Of a stretch of DNA of 64,000 bases, positions 25,277 through 34,096 are shown piece by piece. The stretch's first letter is position 1, and each line of letters begins with the position of its first letter. Made by a program: the position numbers and the translations under genes. This DNA is from Chloroflexi bacterium GWB2_49_20. Lineage in GTDB: Bacteria > Chloroflexota > Anaerolineae > Anaerolineales > Villigracilaceae. The stretch covers positions 1-64,000 of the forward strand of contig MGMF01000022.1 in assembly GCA_001796335.1 (NCBI GenBank). The letters run 5' to 3'. The notes beneath the pieces are model-generated. The model saw nothing but the letters and a program-made list of their open reading frames with translations. It had not been told where the DNA came from and made no database searches.

Positions 25277-27160
25277 ATGAAAAATTATCCCTTCCTGCAA
25301 CAACTTTCCACCCGCCCGCTTTTGTCGGATGGAGCCATGGGTACCATGCTGCACGGACGCGGCGTAAGCTTCGAACAGTGTTTCGATGAACTCAACCTGA
25401 CTGACCCGGATTTGATCGCTGACATCCATAAAGAATATGTTCTGGCTGGCGCGGATATCCTCCAGACCAACACTTTTGGCGCCAACCGCTTCAAGCTGGC
25501 CAGGCATGGTTTGGAAGACAGGGTTGCCAACATTAATCAGGCCGGGGTGGAACAGGCACGCCGCGCCATTGCAGCCAGCCAGGTGGACCGGCCTATTCTG
25601 GTGGCCGGGGACGTTGGCCCGCTGGGGGTGCGTATTGCACCCTATGGGCGCGTCCAACCTGAACAAGCCCGCCAGGCTTTTTCAGAGCAAATAACAGCCC
25701 TGGCAGCAGCTGGTGTGGACTTGTTAATGATCGAGACAATCAGCGACCTGTATGAAATTGTGGCAGCCATCCAGGCTGCCAGAGAGGTGCGCAAACGAAA
25801 GAACGCCCCGCTGCCGATCTGCGCTTCGATGACTTTTACGCGTGATGACCGCACGCTGCTGGGAGATGACCCGGCCAAAGTCGCCCGCAGCCTGGCTGAA
25901 GCCGGAGCGGACGTGATCGGGGTGAACTGCTCGGGCGGCCCGGCCCAGTTACTGCGGCTGCTCAAAGCCATGCGCCAGGCTGTCCCCCAGGCTTTCTTAT
26001 TGGTGCAGCCTAACGCCGGTTGGCCGGAGCAGATGGGCGGGCGCATCATGTATCCAGCCGACCCGGAGTATTTTGGGAATTATGCCCTGGCCTTTTGTGA
26101 GGCAGGTGCTTCGATCGTGGGTGGGTGTTGTGGCACCACACCTCAGCACATTACTGCCATGCGTGTCGCCCTGGATGAAAACCCGCAAGGTTGTGGAAGC
26201 CTGGAGAATGTATTAGCCCTGCCGGATGAATCGGGGGAAGTGCCGGAGACTACGCCTGAAACATCCCGGTTGGCTCAAAGACTTTCACAGGGGAAATTCT
26301 GCATTGCTGTGGAAATGGACCCGCCACGCGGCATTTCCACCCACAAGCTGGTGGCTGGTGCATCCCTGCTGGCGGAAGCCGGGGCGGATGTCATCAATGT
26401 AGCCGACAGCCCGATGGCACGCATGCGCATGTCCGCCTGGGCGGTCTGTGATGTAGTCCAGCGCCAGGTTGGGGTGGATTCGACCCTACATTTTCCCACC
26501 CGGGGACGCAACCTGCTGCGCGTACAGGGGGATCTGCTGGCTGCCCACGCTCTTGGGATTCGAAATGTCTTCGTGGTCATGGGTGACCCGACGGCTATTG
26601 GAGATTACCCGGAGGCTATGGACAATTATGACCTGGTGCCATCTGGTTTGATCAAGCTCATCAAGCAGGGCTTCAATACCGGTGTGGATCATTCCGGGAC
26701 TTCCATCGGTCAGCCAACCGCTTTCTTTGTCGGCAGCGCGCTTAATCTTAACCCTCCTGAACCGGAAAAAGAGATCAAGAACCTGCATCGCAAGGTTAAA
26801 TCCGGTGCAGATTTCTTTCTGACACAACCCATCTATCGCCCGGAGGAAGGGCCGGTCTTCCTGGAGAAATACGAACAGGAGTATGGAAAATTGAACAAAC
26901 CCATCCTGGCAGGAATTCTGCCGCTGGTCAGCCTCAAACATGCCACCTTCCTGAATAACGAGGTGCCCGGAATATCAATCCCGGCAGAGATATTAGCCCG
27001 TCTTGAACAAGCCGGAGATCAGGCAGCCCGCGTGGGTGTGGAAACAACCGTTGAGCTGGTGCGTCAGATTAAAACCTGGGCGCAGGGCATTTACCTCATG
27101 CCACAGTTCCATCGCTACGACCTGGTGGCGGAGATCATTGAAGCCGTAAAAGAAAAATAA
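25277..27160 (+). CDS. Bifunctional homocysteine S-methyltransferase / methylenetetrahydrofolate reductase
   Basis: The protein has 627 residues and resembles YitJ. The N-terminal S-methyltransferase barrel has the zinc cysteines Cys218, Cys284 and Cys285 (GVNCSGGP, GGCCGTTP). From about residue 335 a MetF-like FAD barrel follows: CIAVEMDPPRG, FVVMGDPTAIGDYP, DFFLTQPIY. It would make 5-methyl-THF and may also use S-methylmethionine- or AdoMet-type methyl donors to form methionine. It lies directly after metH with 25 bp spacing, so both probably form one C1 transcript. An AAGGTAA ribosome-binding site precedes the ATG. Confidence 0.94.
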   Translation: MKNYPFLQQLSTRPLLSDGAMGTMLHGRGVSFEQCFDELNLTDPDLIADIHKEYVLAGADILQTNTFGANRFKLARHGLEDRVANINQAGVEQARRAIAASQVDRPILVAGDVGPLGVRIAPYGRVQPEQARQAFSEQITALAAAGVDLLMIETISDLYEIVAAIQAAREVRKRKNAPLPICASMTFTRDDRTLLGDDPAKVARSLAEAGADVIGVNCSGGPAQLLRLLKAMRQAVPQAFLLVQPNAGWPEQMGGRIMYPADPEYFGNYALAFCEAGASIVGGCCGTTPQHITAMRVALDENPQGCGSLENVLALPDESGEVPETTPETSRLAQRLSQGKFCIAVEMDPPRGISTHKLVAGASLLAEAGADVINVADSPMARMRMSAWAVCDVVQRQVGVDSTLHFPTRGRNLLRVQGDLLAAHALGIRNVFVVMGDPTAIGDYPEAMDNYDLVPSGLIKLIKQGFNTGVDHSGTSIGQPTAFFVGSALNLNPPEPEKEIKNLHRKVKSGADFFLTQPIYRPEEGPVFLEKYEQEYGKLNKPILAGILPLVSLKHATFLNNEVPGISIPAEILARLEQAGDQAARVGVETTVELVRQIKTWAQGIYLMPQFHRYDLVAEIIEAVKEK

Positions 27161-27231
27161 GGAAAATATATACCGCATGCGACAGTGCAGTTTCTAAAAT
27201 AGCCTTAAATTTTTTCAAAAGGATGGCAGCC

Positions 27232-27792
27232 ATGAACACTTCAATTTTACGGCGCGTTTTCTGGTTCCTCAATAAAATTTTCATGGTGCCCATGTTCCGC
27301 CTGGGTTTCGGACCATTTATGGGAAACCCCCTGTCCGGCTACATCATGGTCATTAAGACCGCCGGTCGGAAAAGTGGAAAAACCCGCTATTCACCGGTAA
27401 ATTATTGTATTTACTATGGGGATCTGTACTGTATAGCTGGGTGGGGCAAGCTTTCAGATTGGTACCGTAACATCCTGGCAAACCCGAATATTGAAGTGAT
27501 CCATCCGGATGGACCCCTGGCAGGCGTGGCAGAGGTTGTCACCGACCGGGTAAATAGGAATACCATGCTACGCATGGTGCTGAAGAACGCCGGTTTCGCG
27601 GGTTTCTTAGAAGGTTTTAATCCATTCAAGGTGACAGATGAGGAACTGGAGCGCAAGCTGGGCGATCTGCCTCTTATTCGCATCCACCCGACCGGACTGG
27701 GAAACGGTGCCAACGATCCGGCTGGTTGGAACTGGGTCTGGACGCTGGTGTTTTCAGCGGTGCTGATCTATTTACTGGTGTATGTATTCTAA
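27232..27792 (+). CDS. Deazaflavin (F420)-dependent nitroreductase-family protein
   Basis: The protein has 186 residues. The family pattern (PF04075) is MVIKTAGRKSGKTRYSPVNY, ADPNIEV-like NILANPNIEVIHPDG, and LPLIRIHPTG near the end, with a hydrophobic C-terminal helix. Such proteins use F420H2 or flavin to reduce quinones or nitro compounds. Whether this organism makes F420 cannot be seen here. I chose ATG 27232 after AAAAGGA; an ATG at 27223 overlaps that site. It follows the MTHFR fusion by 71 bp but is probably a separate unit. Confidence 0.8.
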   Translation: MNTSILRRVFWFLNKIFMVPMFRLGFGPFMGNPLSGYIMVIKTAGRKSGKTRYSPVNYCIYYGDLYCIAGWGKLSDWYRNILANPNIEVIHPDGPLAGVAEVVTDRVNRNTMLRMVLKNAGFAGFLEGFNPFKVTDEELERKLGDLPLIRIHPTGLGNGANDPAGWNWVWTLVFSAVLIYLLVYVF

Positions 27793-27878
27793 AATTTGAT
27801 AACCTTTAAGAGAATGGAACCCAGATGACAAGGATATTGCGGATTTCCACAGATCTTTCTTAAATTATCCAGCTCCAA

Positions 27879-28235
27879 TCACCCCAACCCCAACCGGCGT
27901 CGTATCAGCATCATCACCCCTGAGCCAAGCGCCCATACTACGTATCCTATCCCCAACATGGCACCAGCTTTACGCCTGCCCAGGCTGCCAGCCAGACCGC
28001 AACCACGAACGCTACTGTTGGCAGCAAGCTAAGGAACAGATTCTGGCTGAATGAGCTGACACCGACTTATCCCCCCACTGGAGGAATACACAATCCATAG
28101 TGCCAGTGGTATGGTCAGCGGCATGGCTGCGGTAATGGATGCAAATACCTTGCTGTGTTTTTCGATAATTGCAACCAGAATGATGACCAGTACTGATATT
28201 GCCACTGGCAAAACATCTTGAATTTTCAGATGCAC
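27879..28235 (-). pseudogene. Degraded small multi-span membrane protein
   Basis: Read from the ATG at 28235, frame 1 gives DVLPVAISVLVIILVAIIEK and a second span ending YSSSGG. After the G6 run near 28071-28076 the protein continues in another frame as FLSLLPTVAFVVAVWLAA (28028 downward), then returns to the first frame as MLGIGYVVWALGSGVMMLI up to the stop at 27879. Three single-base deletions would restore a four-span protein of about 119 residues that resembles DUF3147-type membrane proteins. It is a pseudogene or a sequencing artefact. Confidence 0.6.
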
Positions 28236-28340
28236 GGGTTTTCATTCCTCCAGTTGATTTTTTTCCTGTCCGAAAAAGCTTGCTTTCAAAACTACTTACA
28301 TTCGCTAATATTTTTTTGGATCGGCGCTGACCTGTGAGGC

Positions 28341-29384
28341 TTACCCCTGTATGCTCTCTCTATCCTGAACTTCCACCTGACCGTCAGGTTTCCGGGAGAT
28401 ATGCAGGTGGCGGAGCGCCAGCGCACCCACTGCCAGCGGAAACCAGAAGGTGACGGCGCGGTAGGTCAGCGTGATCACAGCCGCAGATCCCAACGGTACC
28501 CGCATGGCATTCAAGGCGATGGTCAGTGCACCTTCCACGAAACCCAAACCAGCGGGAGTTGGAGATACGATCACAAACAAATAAGCAATACTCAGGCCTG
28601 CCACCAATGTGCCAGCTGTAAACGGCACCTGGTAAGTCAGAAAGGAAAGCGCCAGGATGATCAATAATAATGCCTTGTTGTTCAAGGCGAAGAGAAAAGG
28701 CCAAATCATCTCTCTGCGCTTGCCCTTGATGGTCATCAGGCTATCCGAAATCTCAAAGGCATAGCGACGGGCGCTTTCTTCGCTCAGGTATGGGCGGTGG
28801 ATGAATGGGTTGAACAGGCGATTGATTAAGCGCACCAGACCCATCAAGGCGCGCCCTAGGGCATCTCCGGATTTGTAGCCCAGATACAGTAACAAGGTTA
28901 ACCCGATTGCCAATCCCAGCAAAATGAATGAAGCGGTTATCTCACCTGCATTCAGGTTATTGCGGCGGATCAGTACCACCCATCCCAATGCAAGCACACA
29001 CAAAAAAGCGCAATAATCATACAGCACAAACAGGGCACCCACTACTGTGACATGCCCGGTGGGATGATTACGTCGTTTGGCATCATCCAGGAATAGGGCC
29101 ATACCCCCAATGCCTGCACTTGGGGCGACCACATTAATAAAATTGGCGGCGGATGCCACCCAGAACAGATGACGGCTGTCTTCTTTTATTCCCATCAGGC
29201 GATACAACGCTCGGAAGCTGGTTGCCAGGTTATACAACCAGATCAGCTCAACCACCAGGGCCAGTCCCCAAAAACGCCAATCACTGTGTTTGAGGGTCTT
29301 AACGATATTCTCGATTTCAGAAAAACTGAAAATGACCAGTAATACCCCCAACAATAGAACGAAGGCTATCAGGACTTTTCGCAT
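28341..29384 (-). CDS. Lysylphosphatidylglycerol synthase-like transmembrane protein (UPF0104)
   Basis: The protein has 347 residues and about eight spans. Its pattern matches the flippase domain family of MprF: NFINVVAPSAGIGGMALFLD near residue 85, and VSPTPAGLGFVEGALTIALN near 275. There is no C-terminal aminoacyl-transferase domain, so it is the stand-alone membrane type, often near glycosyltransferases or lipid genes. A TATAAT (29391-29396, minus strand) ends 6 bp before the ATG and there is no Shine-Dalgarno, so the mRNA is probably leaderless. Confidence 0.85.
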   Translation of the reverse strand: MRKVLIAFVLLLGVLLVIFSFSEIENIVKTLKHSDWRFWGLALVVELIWLYNLATSFRALYRLMGIKEDSRHLFWVASAANFINVVAPSAGIGGMALFLDDAKRRNHPTGHVTVVGALFVLYDYCAFLCVLALGWVVLIRRNNLNAGEITASFILLGLAIGLTLLLYLGYKSGDALGRALMGLVRLINRLFNPFIHRPYLSEESARRYAFEISDSLMTIKGKRREMIWPFLFALNNKALLLIILALSFLTYQVPFTAGTLVAGLSIAYLFVIVSPTPAGLGFVEGALTIALNAMRVPLGSAAVITLTYRAVTFWFPLAVGALALRHLHISRKPDGQVEVQDRESIQG

Positions 29385-29390
29385 CCTGGA

Positions 29391-29396
29391 ATTATA
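29391..29396 (-). promoter_or_regulatory. -10 box abutting the UPF0104 gene (leaderless start)
   Basis: TATAAT on the minus strand, followed by TCCAGG and the ATG at 29384. No ribosome-binding site is present. Confidence 0.6.
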
Positions 29397-29472
29397 CTGG
29401 AATATTGATTATCGATTGGCGTAACCTTGCGATTCCTTTACCGGGATCCAAACCCATCCATAAAATTAAAAG

Positions 29473-29500
29473 ATCCCGCAGGTAGGGATACCTGCGGGAT
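29473..29500 (-). terminator. Rho-independent terminator (minus strand)
   Basis: A perfect 12-bp stem, ATCCCGCAGGTA (29473-29484) with 29489-29500 and a 4-base loop, is followed on the minus strand by CTTTTAATTTTA. It ends the zinc peptidase transcript. Confidence 0.85.
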
Positions 29501-29520
29501 ATGAGATCATTTAACGTAGA

Positions 29521-30210
29521 TTAACTTCGTCTTCTACCACCCACCAGATTAACGAAATATAGCAATTGCAGAAGGGCTGTGACCAGTGCTGCCACGTATG
29601 TCAGGGCGGCGGCATTCAACACTTTGCTGACCCCTTTCATTTCTTCCGAGTTATTGATTAGACCTGAATCCGTCAGTAATTTACGCGCCCTGTTGGAAGC
29701 ATTTAATTCGACCGGCAAGGTGGCGAGTGCGAAAACGGCACCACTGGCAAAGGCGATAACACCCACCCAGGCCAGGTTCGTGTAATTTAAGAAAAGACCC
29801 GCCAGTATCAATATCCAGCCAAGATACGAACCGATATTGACCATTGGCACCAGAGCTGCCCGGAAGCGAAGAGGCAGGTAGCCATCTGAATCCTGCATGG
29901 CATGTCCCAACTCATGGGCGGCAATCGCCAGGGAAGCCACAGAAGCAGTTTCAGACACGCCATGCGAGAGGTGCAGCACTTTATTGCGCGGGTCATAGTT
30001 GTCGGTCAGATTCCCTGCCACAAGTTCAACTTTTACCCCGAACAATCCTCCGGCTGAGATCAGTCGCTGGGCTGCCTGAAGACCGGTCATCTGGCTGCGG
30101 GCTGGCACCCGACTCCATTTGCTGTAGGCAGATTTGACGTACCAAGATGTCAACATCATCAATATGAAAGCAGGAATCATGAAAATCATGTAGTTAAAAT
30201 CATAGAGCAT
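29521..30210 (-). CDS. Membrane zinc metallopeptidase (YugP-like)
   Basis: The protein has 229 residues. An N-terminal span (MIFMIPAFILMMLTSWYV) precedes the HELGHAMQD zinc motif around residue 99, followed by two or three more spans (GSYLGWILILAGLFL, VIAFASGAVFALATL, ALVTALLQLLYFVNL). The family (PF04298) is a neutral zinc peptidase of unknown substrate. AGGTGA gives a strong ribosome-binding site. It is the last gene before a terminator and lies 36 bp after the S41 peptidase, in the same direction. Confidence 0.9.
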   Translation of the reverse strand: MLYDFNYMIFMIPAFILMMLTSWYVKSAYSKWSRVPARSQMTGLQAAQRLISAGGLFGVKVELVAGNLTDNYDPRNKVLHLSHGVSETASVASLAIAAHELGHAMQDSDGYLPLRFRAALVPMVNIGSYLGWILILAGLFLNYTNLAWVGVIAFASGAVFALATLPVELNASNRARKLLTDSGLINNSEEMKGVSKVLNAAALTYVAALVTALLQLLYFVNLVGGRRRS

Positions 30211-30246
30211 AAGTCACCTCCAGTTGGTAACTAATATACCTTGTTC

Positions 30247-31491
30247 TTAGGGCTTCAGCAACAACTCAATGGCTGCATCCAACTGAGGGTCAAGCCCGGC
30301 TTTGTAGTCTTCTGTAGTTCTTTCGACAACCACGTCCGGGGTCAATCCCAGTTTGTGGATGGTACGCTCGTTGGGTGTCAGCCATTTGGCAATGGTCACA
30401 CGGACTGCACCCTGATCGTCTGTGAGAGGAATCCAGTTTTGAACGGAACCTTTTCCGTAGGTTGTGACACCCACCAGTTGAGCCCGGCCGCGATCCTGCA
30501 TAGCTCCGGCCACAATTTCGGAAGCCGAAGCGCTACCTTCATTTACAAGGACAACCATTGGGATATCGGTGGCCAGGCCACCCGATTCGGCATTATAAGT
30601 TTGGCGGGTGCCATCACCATACTGTTCATACATGATGACACCATCCCCGATGAATTCTGAGGCTACTTCAATGGCAGTGGTCAGGTATCCTCCGCCATTG
30701 TTGCGCAGATCCAGGATCAAACCCTTTGGATGCTGGGGCATTAGATCACTCAGGATACGGTGCAAGTCTGAGGTGGTCGTATCTCCGAAGGTGGTAATGG
30801 TGACATAGGCAAGGTTTTCCTTAGTGATCTCGCCGGTTACACTGGGAATGACGATTTTCTCGCGTACAATGTCAAATTCCAGCAATTGGTCTTCACCACT
30901 GCGGCTGACTCTCAAATGAACGCTGGACCCTGCTGGACCGACTACTTTAAGACGCACCAGTTCCGGATTTATACCGGTCATATCCTCGCCGTCGATGGCT
31001 CGGATCTCATCCCCGGATTGTAACCCGGCTTTTTCTGCAGGAGAACTCTTCATGGGGCTGACAATGGTCAGATATTCACCAGTGGTGTCCACCCAAGCAC
31101 CGATGCCTTCATACTTACCATTAATGCTGACATTGGCATCCGAATATTCCTGGGGATTCATATAGCTGGAGTGCTCGTCTCCCAGGGATTGCATCATTCC
31201 GCTGATGGCACCCCGCATCAGGGCGGTGTTATCCAGCGGCTGGTCCACATAACTGTCATGTAATATCTGCCAGGTCTCCCAGAATGGTTTGAACAGAGTC
31301 TGCAAATCCTGCGGGGTGTCGCCCTGGGTAACATCAACATTAGTCGTAGCGATGGGGGTCACATCAGGCAGAACTGCGGCTCCAAAGGTATAGTAATGTC
31401 CGGCAACGAAACCCCCGCTGAATGATCCTGCCACCAGTATTCCAGCCAGGAACAGGACTAAAACAACTCGAACAGCTTTATTTTTCAACAT
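30247..31491 (-). CDS. S41-family C-terminal processing peptidase
   Basis: The protein has 414 residues. It has an N-terminal signal anchor (AVRVVLVLFLAGILVAG), the S41 N-terminal helical region with DSYVDQPLD and LGDEHSSYMNP, a PDZ domain (SPAEKAGLQSGDEIRAIDGE) and the catalytic domain with LDLRNNGGGYL. The nucleophile serine is in NEGSASASEIVAGAMQD and the lysine in TTYGKGSVQ. It processes exported proteins at their C-termini. The start at 31491 follows AAAGGAG. A longer in-frame start at 31569 has no ribosome-binding site. Confidence 0.93.
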   Translation of the reverse strand: MLKNKAVRVVLVLFLAGILVAGSFSGGFVAGHYYTFGAAVLPDVTPIATTNVDVTQGDTPQDLQTLFKPFWETWQILHDSYVDQPLDNTALMRGAISGMMQSLGDEHSSYMNPQEYSDANVSINGKYEGIGAWVDTTGEYLTIVSPMKSSPAEKAGLQSGDEIRAIDGEDMTGINPELVRLKVVGPAGSSVHLRVSRSGEDQLLEFDIVREKIVIPSVTGEITKENLAYVTITTFGDTTTSDLHRILSDLMPQHPKGLILDLRNNGGGYLTTAIEVASEFIGDGVIMYEQYGDGTRQTYNAESGGLATDIPMVVLVNEGSASASEIVAGAMQDRGRAQLVGVTTYGKGSVQNWIPLTDDQGAVRVTIAKWLTPNERTIHKLGLTPDVVVERTTEDYKAGLDPQLDAAIELLLKP

Positions 31492-31635
31492 ATAGCAACT
31501 CCTTTGGGATGGTATGCTTTTATCAACCAACCTGTTGTCCAGGTTATCCTGCAAACCATCTTTGCACACACTGCAAACATATCACAATGTGCTTAAATCC
31601 AGATGAAATTGTAATACAGTTGCGTATGAAGAGCG

Positions 31636-32277
31636 TTAATATTTCAGATCTTGCAACAGGTCAGGGAGATCGGTAAGATGGGAAAGAGAGACATTGGCAT
31701 CCGGATGTTCGCCAATCTGACCAAACAGGATGGTGTAAAAACCAAACTCGCGGCCTGCCCGTGTGTTGGTCGCCAAATCATCCACCAGGATGCAGTTTTT
31801 TGGCTGAGGTTCTCCGGCGATCTCCAGCGCGATCTTAAAAGCCGCCTGCATTGGTTTGCAGTATGGGTCAACCGCCTTGATATCCACGATCGTCTGGAAA
31901 CAGTTTTCAAGACCCAGTGCGGCCAGTACACGGCGGGCGTGATTTTCGTCTGCATTGGTGAAGATGAACTTGCGCAGGGGGAGCACCTGAAGCATATTTT
32001 GCAGGGCTTTATCCGGCTGCAGGTATTTATGCAGGGGAATATCGTGTACAAAGGACAAGTATTCATCCAAATCCATGTGATAATGAGCCTGCAGCCCCCG
32101 CAAGGTGGTGCCGTATTCGTGAAAATATTGCTCGCGCAGGGTTGGAATTTCTTCCCAATCAATCCCCAGATGCTGGTGCATGTACAAGTTCATACGCTCT
32201 TTGATTAATTTCCAAACCCCGCTGGAATTCGGATAAAGCGTATCATCCAAGTCGAAGAAGATGGTTGTAAAAGGCAT
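31636..32277 (-). CDS. HAD hydrolase, pyrimidine 5'-nucleotidase-like
   Basis: The protein has 213 residues. It has HAD motif I FFDLDDTLYPNSSGVW, motif II FIFTNADENHARRVL, a Lys in DPYCKPM, and motif III ILVDDLATNTRAGREFG. This matches the SDT1/PPX-type pyrimidine 5'-nucleotidase group, which dephosphorylates small nucleotides or sugar phosphates. The start has TATAAT 6 bp upstream and no ribosome-binding site. It is divergent from mutL, with only 36 bp between the two starts. Confidence 0.87.
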   Translation of the reverse strand: MPFTTIFFDLDDTLYPNSSGVWKLIKERMNLYMHQHLGIDWEEIPTLREQYFHEYGTTLRGLQAHYHMDLDEYLSFVHDIPLHKYLQPDKALQNMLQVLPLRKFIFTNADENHARRVLAALGLENCFQTIVDIKAVDPYCKPMQAAFKIALEIAGEPQPKNCILVDDLATNTRAGREFGFYTILFGQIGEHPDANVSLSHLTDLPDLLQDLKY

Positions 32278-32283
32278 TCAGGT

Positions 32284-32307
32284 ATTATAAAGAAAAAACC
32301 GTATAAT
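32284..32307. promoter_or_regulatory. Divergent overlapping leaderless promoters (HAD gene / mutL)
   Basis: The 36-bp gap holds ATTATA at 32284-32289 (a minus-strand TATAAT, 6 bp from the HAD ATG at 32277) and TATAAT at 32302-32307 (6 bp from the mutL ATG at 32314). The two -10 boxes are 12 bp apart, so each -35 region must overlap the other gene's promoter or start. Simultaneous RNA polymerase binding is unlikely, which suggests mutual exclusion. Confidence 0.6.
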
Positions 32308-32313
32308 AGGAAT

Positions 32314-34083
32314 ATGTCCATTCACATTTTATCCCCCGAGATTGCCTCACAGATCGCAGCCGGTGAGGTAGTGGAACGACCGGCCTCAGTCATCAAGGAA
32401 TTGCTTGAAAATGCTCTGGATGCAGGTGCGCATAGTATTTCGATCAGCGTGCTGGAGGCTGGACGCCGATTGATGGAGGTTGTGGACGACGGATGCGGTA
32501 TCCCGGTTGACCAGTTGGAGTTAGCCCTGGCGCGTCACGCCACCAGCAAGCTCAACCAGGTATCTGACCTCTATTCCATTTCCACGCTTGGATTTCGGGG
32601 GGAGGCGCTGGCTTCCATCGGATCTGTTTCACGATTGACCATCATCTCGCGAACCAGTGATTCCGATGTGGGCGCCCGCCTGCAGGTGGAGGCGGGCATA
32701 TCCGGGTCTGTCGACGTGGTGTCCGCCCCACCCGGAACGCTCGTGCGAGTGCAGGATCTATTCTATAACGTCCCGGCCCGGCTTAAGTTCCTGAAAACCG
32801 ATACAACCGAGCGGCGCGCCGTGGATACGCTGGTGACACGCTATGCCCTGGCGTACCCGCATGTGCGTTTTAAACTGAGCGAGGGGAAAGCGCCCAGCTT
32901 GCAAACCAGCGGCGATGGGGATCAACGTGCCATCCTGGCGGCATTATATGGGGTAGAGGTGTCCCGCCAGATGTTGGAAGTGCTGGCTGAAGAGGAGGGC
33001 CTCAAGTTGAAAGGCTTCATTAGCCCGACCTCCATTACCCGCTCCAACCGGCGCGAGATCACTTTTTTCATTAACGGCCGCTGGGTGCAGGATACTTCCC
33101 TGACCACCGCCCTGAACAATGCCTATCATACTCTTTTGATGGTGGCACGTTACCCCATGGCAGCCTTGTTCCTCGAGATAGATCCTGCCGAAGTGGATGT
33201 GAATGTGCATCCAGCTAAAGCCGAGGTGCGCTTTCGCAACCAGGATCGCATTTTCAGCTTTGTGCAGCGCGCGGCGCGGCGTGCCTTGCTGGCTTACGCC
33301 CCCATCCCGCCCATCTCAACCCAGGGCTTATGGGGCAGTTCTGCCCCCCAAGGAGGGGTGCCCGAACAATTTGACCCGGCCTGGAATTTCTCACAGGAGT
33401 TGTCCGAGCAAAATGAGTCCCCATTTTCCCCCTATTCTCATCTGTCATCTGCTGGAACGGGATCAAGCCTCGTGCCTGTTTCCCTGCCCGGCGCTGAAGT
33501 ACCTTTACTGCGCCTGGTAGGTCAGATCGGTTCCACCTACTTGGTGGCTGAAGGACCAGACGGACTATATTTGATAGATCAGCATGCTGCCCACGAACGA
33601 GTTCTTTTTGAGAAATTGATGTCCCAACACGAAAATAAGAATATCCCATCGCAAACGTTGTTGTCACCCATCAGTGTGCAATTGCCTCCTGCCCAAGCAT
33701 CCCTGATCCAGGATCAGCTACCTATTCTGGCTCATTTTGGTTTTCATGTTGAGCCATTTGGTCCGGGCATATTTCAAGTGCGCGCCATGCCGGTCTTATT
33801 TGCGCATGCCGACCCGGTTGCTGCTCTGCGTGCCCTGGTGGAGGATTTTGAGGAAGACGAAAGACCCCTGCAAAGCGAGATTGAAGCCCGACTGGCCGGG
33901 CGGGTGTGCAAGCGCCTGGCGGTAAAGGCAGGCCAGGTTCTTTCTCCGGAGGAACAACGCTCCCTGCTAAATGATCTAGAGGCTTGCAACTCACCGCGTA
34001 CCTGCCCACACGGACGCCCAACCATGATACATCTCCCGGTTGACGTGCTCGAACGCCAATTCGGCCGCAAGGGTGCCAGGTAA
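32314..34083 (+). CDS. mutL: DNA mismatch repair protein MutL
   Basis: The protein has 589 residues. The N-terminal GHKL ATPase has ELLENALDAGA, DDGCGIPVDQ and STLGFRGEALASI. The C-terminal domain has the metal-dependent endonuclease motif LIDQHAAHERVLFE and the CPHGRP motif. It is therefore the nicking type of MutL used by bacteria without MutH. It acts with MutS to direct repair. No mutS is in the window. A TATAAT lies 6 bp before the ATG, which implies a leaderless transcript. Confidence 0.96.
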   Translation: MSIHILSPEIASQIAAGEVVERPASVIKELLENALDAGAHSISISVLEAGRRLMEVVDDGCGIPVDQLELALARHATSKLNQVSDLYSISTLGFRGEALASIGSVSRLTIISRTSDSDVGARLQVEAGISGSVDVVSAPPGTLVRVQDLFYNVPARLKFLKTDTTERRAVDTLVTRYALAYPHVRFKLSEGKAPSLQTSGDGDQRAILAALYGVEVSRQMLEVLAEEEGLKLKGFISPTSITRSNRREITFFINGRWVQDTSLTTALNNAYHTLLMVARYPMAALFLEIDPAEVDVNVHPAKAEVRFRNQDRIFSFVQRAARRALLAYAPIPPISTQGLWGSSAPQGGVPEQFDPAWNFSQELSEQNESPFSPYSHLSSAGTGSSLVPVSLPGAEVPLLRLVGQIGSTYLVAEGPDGLYLIDQHAAHERVLFEKLMSQHENKNIPSQTLLSPISVQLPPAQASLIQDQLPILAHFGFHVEPFGPGIFQVRAMPVLFAHADPVAALRALVEDFEEDERPLQSEIEARLAGRVCKRLAVKAGQVLSPEEQRSLLNDLEACNSPRTCPHGRPTMIHLPVDVLERQFGRKGAR

Positions 34084-34096
34084 GAGCCACAAGGTG

